Positions 59,612-64,000 of a DNA stretch of 64,000 nt are shown here, in pieces. The DNA is taken from NCBI RefSeq assembly GCF_000721075.1, contig NZ_JOEQ01000007.1, forward strand, positions 1-64,000, read 5' to 3'. Both the position numbers and the translations under genes were made by a program. Position 1 is the stretch's first letter, and every line of letters begins with the position of its first letter. Origin of the DNA: Streptosporangium amethystogenes (GTDB lineage Bacteria; Actinomycetota; Actinomycetes; Streptosporangiales; Streptosporangiaceae). Below the pieces are notes generated by a model. That model was not told the origin of the DNA. It worked only from the letters and a program-made list of their open reading frames with translations, and searched no databases.

Positions 59612-60523
59612 TCATTCCCCAACCGGAGTGAGGACCGTCTCACCTATCAGGATCCTGGCCTCGCGGGCCACCCGGTCGGGGAACTCCATCTGGGCCACGT
59701 GCCCGGCGTCGGGCAGCAGCACCAGCTTCACCTGCGGGAACGTCCGGCCCGCGCGGGCCGCCATCCGGGGGTTGACGAGCCGGTCGTGGCGACCGTGCAC
59801 GACCAGCGTGGGCGCGGTCACCTGAGCCGCCTGCCGCCACAGGTTCGTCTCCCCGCGCCGGAAGTACTCGGCGACGATGCCGCGCGCCGAGTTGATCAGT
59901 GCCGCCCCCGCGTACGGGAGACCGTCCCGGCGGCGCACCTCCTCGATCGCCTCCTTGAGCCGCTCCGGGTGAATCCTCCCCACGTCGGCGTAGCACATGG
60001 CGAGCGTGGCACCGAGCCTGCGCTCGGCGGGCAGCAGGCTCAGCCGGCTCGCCGCCCACTCGCCGAGCCTGGGCACGGCGGACAGCGCCACCCGCGCGGG
60101 ACCGTACCTGGGCAGCAGGTCGGGCAGGGCCGGTGAGATCAGGGTGAGCGAGCGGACCAGGTCGGGACGGGTGGCGGCGAGCCGCACGGAGACGGCCCCG
60201 CCCAGGGAGTTGCCGAACAGGTGGACGGGGGTCCGCGAGACCCGCTCTATCAGGGCGGTGACGGTCCGTACGTGGGCGTCGACGGAGTAGTCGCCACCGG
60301 ACGGCTCGGGCGAGTATCCGGCGCCCGGCAGGTCGACGGCGTGACCGGTCACCACGTCGAAGAGCTCGCCCATCAGGTCTGTCCAGTTGGTCGCGGAGCC
60401 CGCGAGGCCGTGTACGTAGACGGCGGTCTCCGCGGGGCCTGGCGGGGTCGACCGCACGTGGATCCGCTGGTCGCCGAGGTCGATCATCTCGCCCTGCCAG
60501 TTGGGGATCGGTTTGTGCACCAC
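59612..60523 (-). CDS. Alpha/beta-hydrolase
   Basis: GTG at 60523 follows GGAGGAG (GTG at 60520 is next to it); 303 residues. The fold is clear: YVHGLAGSATNW (oxyanion), HLFGNSLGGAVSVRLA (nucleophile elbow), VHGRHDRLVNP (acid) and LPDAGHVAQMEFP (His). There is no signal peptide. The cap domain between the strands is short. In M. tuberculosis a lipase (LipV, Rv3203) lies in this neighbourhood, so it may be the counterpart, but that is inference. The substrate is unknown. Confidence 0.87.
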   Translation of the reverse strand: MVHKPIPNWQGEMIDLGDQRIHVRSTPPGPAETAVYVHGLAGSATNWTDLMGELFDVVTGHAVDLPGAGYSPEPSGGDYSVDAHVRTVTALIERVSRTPVHLFGNSLGGAVSVRLAATRPDLVRSLTLISPALPDLLPRYGPARVALSAVPRLGEWAASRLSLLPAERRLGATLAMCYADVGRIHPERLKEAIEEVRRRDGLPYAGAALINSARGIVAEYFRRGETNLWRQAAQVTAPTLVVHGRHDRLVNPRMAARAGRTFPQVKLVLLPDAGHVAQMEFPDRVAREARILIGETVLTPVGE

Positions 60524-60698
60524 GCGTCTCCTCCTGTCGTCCGGCCGCTCTTCCACGATAGTTCGCCTCTCGACGCGCCAGACGACAGCCCCCCGGTACC
60601 ACAAAAGGCACATAAGCCTATTTTATCCAGATGTCTTTTTATTACATGCTTTATCACCATTAGTTAGACATCTCTTCCACCCCTTCCCCCCTCGAAGA
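60524..60698. other. AT-rich junction with inverted repeat
   Basis: Base composition drops sharply from about 60600. AGATGTC (60629-60635) and GACATCT (60667-60673) form an inverted repeat 31 bp apart. No gene is seen. This marks the left border of the cassette array. Confidence 0.5.
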
Positions 60699-60759
60699 AC
60701 AAATGCGACATTAAAGACATTTAACCTGAAAGCGGCTAGTAACTATCCAAGATCGACCA

Positions 60760-60927
60760 CAAATAGATAAGGAGAGAGCAAAAGGATTTGATCTCCGTTT
60801 ATCAGCAGACATGCGAGGAAATCATGACAACCAGAGATGGCTCATCACTGGCTATCTCCGGTAATTCCCGGCCAATTCGGTAAGTGCCGAAAATCGGGGC
60901 AACCGATCCTTTCAAGGGGGAAACGCA
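60760..60927 (+). ncRNA. Structured leader A, candidate cis-regulatory RNA
   Basis: Nearly identical to 62479-62646 with no indels across about 130 nt. Three small hairpins follow each other: CCGG/CCGG, TTCGG-TAAGTG-CCGAA and ATCGG-GGCAA-CCGAT. Before them a GAGAT/ATCTC stem (60834-60858) becomes GGGAT/ATCTC in the other copy, so pairing is kept through a wobble. It ends in the SD and start codon, as a riboswitch would. Confidence 0.5.
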
Positions 60928-61012
60928 ATGCCCAAGTTCAAGGGTGTCCCAACGACCGCCTCGTGCCCGTTCTCGCCCAGCGCGACGAAAGGGAGTAGCA
61001 GGCCTCCCGATC
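60928..61012 (+). pseudogene. Frameshifted MPKFKGV mini-gene A
   Basis: The start ATGCCCAAGTTCAAGGGTG is intact, but the middle is deleted, joining it to the end of the gene in the wrong frame. In the ancestral frame the end would read NDRLVPVLAQRDERE and stop at the TAG near 61010, very like copy B. In the actual frame, translation runs on to 61143 into the 3' segment. Confidence 0.7.
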
Positions 61013-61259
61013 ACCGGACCCGAGTCGCACACCCCGATCGGGGCGCGGCACAGCCGGAACATGAGGCCCCTCACGGTCGAATCCGTGATTTCGAGCGGCT
61101 TCGAAACCGTAGCGGAGCGACAGGATCCCGGTATTCGCCATGATCATCTCCTCTCACCGAGAAACCATGATCAGAAAGCGAAAACGGGAACTTGAGGAGA
61201 AATCCTCAAGATCCTGACTCCAACGCAGTGCGAGTTCTCATTTCTCAGGAATCACAGCG

Positions 61260-61289
61260 GGGCCCCGCGGTTTTCGAACCGCGGGGCCC
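61260..61289 (+). terminator. Cassette A terminal hairpin
   Basis: GGGCCCCGCGGTT and AACCGCGGGGCCC form a perfect 13-bp stem capped by TTCG. It is followed by C/T-rich sequence without a T-tract. Copies B and C carry the same element. Confidence 0.8.
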
Positions 61290-61526
61290 TCGCCCATGCG
61301 CCCGGCCTCCGGCTCGCCACCTTCCCCGCCCCCACCCCCCTTTCACCGTCACCCCTCCCCGCCTCGGCCCACCTCGACGCCGGCGTACGAGAGCGGCCCC
61401 GCGGTGCCCGCCCACGTGACAGCGAGACGCCCCGGAGACAACCTCGGGACCGTCCAGGAAGCAGGCAGGGGCTCCCTACGGCGCACTCCCTCCCGCTCCT
61501 CGACGGCACCCTTCCCACGCCAAAGC
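61290..61526. other. Spacer between cassettes A and B
   Basis: GC-rich, with no gene. The first part (TCGCCCATGCGCCCGG) and the last part (CACCCTTCCCAC, then CAAAGCACAAAT) recur in the B-C spacer, so the spacer belongs to the duplicated unit. Confidence 0.55.
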
Positions 61527-61570
61527 ACAAATGCGACATTAAGTGCATATCCTTTCAAGGGGGAAACGCA

Positions 61571-61894
61571 ATGCCCAAGTTCAAGGGTGTCCTCGCAGGG
61601 CTCGCGATCAGCACAGCACTGGCCGGCGGAATCGTCGGCATGGGCGCGGCGACCACCGTCACCAGCGCCAGCGCGATGACCACCACGGTCACCGCTGCCG
61701 CCTACCCGACCTGTGGCGGCGGCTGGGGCCGCGGCTGCGGCTGCTGCGGCGGCTGCCGCTCGAGCTTCCGTCACACCCGCCACCGCTTCAGGCTGATCAT
61801 CAACAACCACAACAACAACGACAACCACCTGGACAACGACAACCACAACGACCGCCTCGTGCCCGTTCTCGCCGAGGAGCGCCGGAGGGACTAG
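61571..61894 (+). CDS. Secreted Cys/Asn/His-rich peptide, 107 aa
   Basis: ATG at 61571 follows AAGGGGG. The 107-residue product has a basic start (MPKFKGV), a hydrophobic signal segment (8-30) with a likely cleavage near SASA, then a Gly/Cys patch with five cysteines (TCGGGWGRGCGCCGGCRSS), an Arg/His stretch (FRHTRHRFR), an Asn/His/Asp-rich run (NNHNNNDNHLDNDNHND) and the end RLVPVLAEERRRD. It looks like a small exported, metal- or polyanion-binding peptide. No family is recognised. Copies A and C share only the first seven residues and the C-terminal region. Confidence 0.72.
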   Translation: MPKFKGVLAGLAISTALAGGIVGMGAATTVTSASAMTTTVTAAAYPTCGGGWGRGCGCCGGCRSSFRHTRHRFRLIINNHNNNDNHLDNDNHNDRLVPVLAEERRRD

Positions 61895-62152
61895 CGGACC
61901 TCCCGGTCACCGGACCCGAGTCGCACGCCCCGATCGGGGCGCGGCACGGCCAGAGGCCGAGACCACACGGTCGGATCCGCTATTTCGAGCGGCTTCGGAA
62001 CCGTAACGGAGCGCCAGAGGTCCCGCGTTCGCCACGATCACCGCTTCCCACCGGGAAACAGTGGCCGAACAGCGAAACGGGAGCTTGACGAGAAATCCTC
62101 AAGCCTCTGACTCCAACACAGTGCGAGTTCTCATTACTCAGGAATCACAGCG

Positions 62153-62182
62153 GGGCCCCGCGGTTTTCGAACCGCGGGGCCC
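62153..62182 (+). terminator. Cassette B terminal hairpin
   Basis: The same 13-bp stem with TTCG loop as in cassette A, base for base. Confidence 0.8.
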
Positions 62183-62478
62183 TCGCCCATGCGCCCGGTC
62201 TCCGGCATATCACCTCGCCCGTCGTTCTCACCGCCCGCTTTCCACGCCTCGACGCCCGCACGCCAGAGCGGCTCCCGCGGCGTCCGTCAACGCCCACCGG
62301 ATCCGGGCGCGGCGGGACACCCCGGAAACGACCTCGGACCGGACCACCCAGGAGGCCGCCGATGCCCCTGCCGCACCCCGTCCCCCACCACACCCGGCAC
62401 CCTTCCATCGTCAAAGCACAAATACGACATTAAGTGCATTTCACTTTAAATCAATCAATAAGAGTTCAACATCGACGA

Positions 62479-62646
62479 TAAATATCTAAGGAGATAGCAA
62501 AAGCCTTCGATCTCCGTTTATCAGCAGACATGCAAGGAAACTATGACAACCAGGGATGGCTCATCACTTGCTATCTCCGGTAATTCCCGGCCAATTCGGT
62601 AAGTGCCGAAAATCGGGGCAACCGATCCTTTCAAGGGGGAAACGCA
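62479..62646 (+). ncRNA. Structured leader C, candidate cis-regulatory RNA
   Basis: The counterpart of the leader at 60760-60927, co-linear with it from the stem at 62553 to the start codon. The three consecutive hairpins are identical. Substitutions cluster at the 5' end and in loops. Loss of this leader in cassette B shows it is separable from the coding part. Confidence 0.5.
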
Positions 62647-62826
62647 ATGCCCAAGTTCAAGGGTGTCCACAACAACCGTAACCACCTGGACAACGACAAC
62701 CGCAACGAGCGCTTCGAGCCCCTTCGCGTCGAAGAGCGCCGCCGTGAGCGCGACGACAACAACGGCGGCAACAACGGCGGTAACAACGGCGGTAACAACG
62801 GCCTTGGCACCCCCCCGGTCTCCTAG
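62647..62826 (+). CDS. Short Asn/Gly/Arg-rich MPKFKGV protein, 59 aa
   Basis: ATG at 62647 has the same SD context as the other cassettes and reaches TAG at 62824. The 59-residue product reads MPKFKGV, then HNNRNHLDNDNRNERFEP, LRVEERRRERDD, three NNGG repeats and NNGLGTPPVS. Relative to cassette B it lacks the signal peptide and cysteine patch, with MPKFKGV joined directly to the Asn-rich part, and gains an NNGG tail. It would therefore stay in the cytoplasm unless exported otherwise. No family is recognised. Confidence 0.65.
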   Translation: MPKFKGVHNNRNHLDNDNRNERFEPLRVEERRRERDDNNGGNNGGNNGGNNGLGTPPVS

Positions 62827-63072
62827 TCAGCTGACCAGGGACACGCACCTCGATTGGGGTGCGGAACGGCCGGAGGCCGAAACCACGCGGCCGGATCCGC
62901 GGTTTCGAGCGGCTTCGGAATCGTGACCGAGAGACAGGACCCCGTATTCGCCATGATCACGGCTTCTCACCGAGAAGCAGCGACCGGGCCTCGAATACTG
63001 GAACTTGAGGAGAAATCCCCGAGCCTCTGACTCTCGACGACAGTGCGAGTTCTCATTTCTCACGAATTGCAG

Positions 63073-63106
63073 GCGGGGCCCGCGGTTTTCGAACCGCGAG
63101 CCCCGC
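63073..63106 (+). terminator. Cassette C terminal hairpin
   Basis: GCGGGGC-C-CGCGGTT and AACCGCG-A-GCCCCGC form a 14-bp stem with one C/A mismatch and the TTCG loop shared with cassettes A and B. Confidence 0.78.
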
Positions 63107-63212
63107 TGTGATGTTCGGCCCCACCGCCCTCCCCTCTCCCTCGGACATCAGCCGAGCGGCCCCCAGCCCGCCCCGGCCACCTGGCACCAATGTGACCGCA
63201 TCCAGCCATATA

Positions 63213-63228
63213 TCGAACACATGTTCCA
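63213..63228. promoter_or_regulatory. LexA/SOS-box-like dyad
   Basis: TCGAACACATGTTCCA matches the actinobacterial SOS box TCGAAC-N4-GTTCGA at 11 of 12 fixed positions. It lies 184 bp upstream of the acidic repeat protein gene and in an AT-rich patch (ATATATCG, AAAATATCG) that could hold the promoter. Confidence 0.45.
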
Positions 63229-63411
63229 AAATATCGCTGGAAAATGTAAAGCGCCGCCAATGCCGCAGGCACCGCCATGGGCAATCCGATGCCGCGTCTT
63301 TCTCGGCGCGCGGCATCCGAGGTCGTACGCTGGGCGTTGTCCGACGTTTGCAGGAGCCGGGTCAGGACAGGAAACGTGCCGAAGCCCGGATGACGACAGG
63401 GGATGTCAGAC

Positions 63412-63714
63412 ATGAACCCGCACGGCGACAGAGAGCACGGGAGAACGGTCGACGATCCGTCCGAGGAGATCTCGATCGAGACACCCGAGGCCGACGCCGC
63501 CGAGCAGCGCCGGTCGGCACGTGAGGGCGGCTCCGACTCGTCTCCCGACCTCTCCGCGGAGGCGGAGGTCGACCCCGCGGACGCCGCCGAGCAGAATCGG
63601 ACCGCGCGTGAGGAAGACGAGGAGTGGCCGGATACGGTTCCCATGGAAGCCGATCCCGCCGACACCTTCGAACAGCGCCGCACGGTCGAGCTCGATGAGG
63701 ACGATTATCGCTGA
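63412..63714 (+). CDS. Small acidic repeat protein, 100 aa
   Basis: ATG at 63412 is nine bases after GGGG (ATG at 63403 abuts it). The 100-residue product is very acidic and built of three repeats with the theme DPADAAEQ-x-RTA: EADAAEQRRSAREG, DPADAAEQNRTAREEDEEW and DPADTFEQRRTVELDEDDYR. The last form, ending ELDEDDYR, is widespread in small actinobacterial proteins of unknown role. No signal or membrane segment. Probably disordered; a binding partner is likely but unknown. A LexA-box-like dyad lies upstream. Confidence 0.72.
   Translation: MNPHGDREHGRTVDDPSEEISIETPEADAAEQRRSAREGGSDSSPDLSAEAEVDPADAAEQNRTAREEDEEWPDTVPMEADPADTFEQRRTVELDEDDYR

Positions 63715-64000
<286 letters not shown>

Larger units (their letters stand above)
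60699..61289 (+). repeat. MPKFKGV cassette A (degenerate)
   Basis: First of three related units. It begins with the shared element ACAAATGCGACATTAA (60699), then a structured leader (60760-60927), the shared start codon context (AAGGGGGAAACGCAATGCCC), a deleted and frameshifted body, a conserved 3' segment with a GAAA-loop hairpin (61191-61210) and a UUCG-loop hairpin (61260-61289). Confidence 0.85.
61527..62182 (+). repeat. MPKFKGV cassette B (full-length gene)
   Basis: The second unit. It has the shared upstream element (ACAAATGCGACATTAA at 61527) but lacks most of the structured leader: the element joins almost directly to CCTTTCAAGGGGGAAACG. It carries the longest coding region, the conserved 3' segment, a GAAA-loop hairpin with one mismatch (62084-62103) and the UUCG-loop hairpin (62153-62182). 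Confidence 0.85.
62418..63106 (+). repeat. MPKFKGV cassette C (short gene)
   Basis: The third unit: upstream element ACAAATACGACATTAA (62418), structured leader (62479-62646), a short coding region, the conserved 3' segment and a terminal hairpin at 63073-63106. The 3' segment has diverged more than between A and B (CTTGAGGA-GAAA-TCCCCGAG at 63004-63023 pairs imperfectly). Confidence 0.85.

Noticed and set aside
60760..60927. Naming the leader a c-di-AMP (ydaO) riboswitch
   Set aside because: The GGGGCAACCG and AAGGGGGAAACGC pieces are only vaguely like that class; the overall fold could not be matched, so I report only a structured leader.

Overview
The window is high-GC actinobacterial chromosome. 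Pointers are GTG starts, WhiB7, a mycoredoxin, UvrD2, an AdnAB-type helicase-nuclease, MoeZ, a DUF397 relic and two mycosins. A Streptosporangiales-like host is my inference. The backbone follows, from memory, the Mycobacterium tuberculosis Rv3193c-Rv3208 order: UPF0182 protein, PDZ-Lon protease, DUF2342 protein, AarF kinase, whiB7, uvrD2, mycoredoxin, nudC, adnAB, alkyltransferase-like protein, moeZ and a TetR gene. Accessory blocks interrupt this core.

Left end (1-1.9 kb): the promoter and leader of an rRNA operon that runs off the left edge, two small ORFs, and two identical initiator tRNA genes, each with its own terminator. Core part 1 (1.9-22.6 kb): UPF0182 membrane protein, PDZ-Lon protease, moaE, an epimerase, DUF2342 protein, Nudix hydrolase, phosphatase-fold protein, a DUF45 peptidase pair, an enoyl-CoA hydratase-like protein, ThiF-like and AarF-like proteins. 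Then come whiB7 with a complete attenuation leader, tesB, uvrD2, a secreted esterase, mycoredoxin and nudC.

Accessory part (22.7-42.8 kb): a three-gene NIS siderophore operon behind an iron box; a secreted penicillin acylase with a discoidin domain; a TetR/SDR/flavoprotein cassette flanked by transposase and resolvase debris; a 2-kb set of broken genes (DUF397, HTH regulator, resolvase, PCMT-like methyltransferase); a secreted zinc protease and a lipoprotein; signal peptidase I; small secreted and hypothetical proteins; and a TetR-P450 operon.

Core part 2 (42.9-60.5 kb): adnB/adnA, a TagF-like glycerophosphotransferase, an alkyltransferase-like protein, a duplicated two-gene module (one-TM protein plus mycosin, twice), moeZ and an alpha/beta hydrolase. 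Right end (60.5-64 kb): three diverged copies of a leader/mini-gene/terminator cassette sharing the start MPKFKGV and UUCG-loop hairpins, an acidic repeat protein and the start of a TetR gene.

Best candidates for undescribed biology: the MPKFKGV cassettes with their structured leader, the duplicated mycosin module away from any visible type VII secretion genes, and the minimal ATP-grasp/NIS operon. Functions are read from motifs and remembered families; no searches were run.
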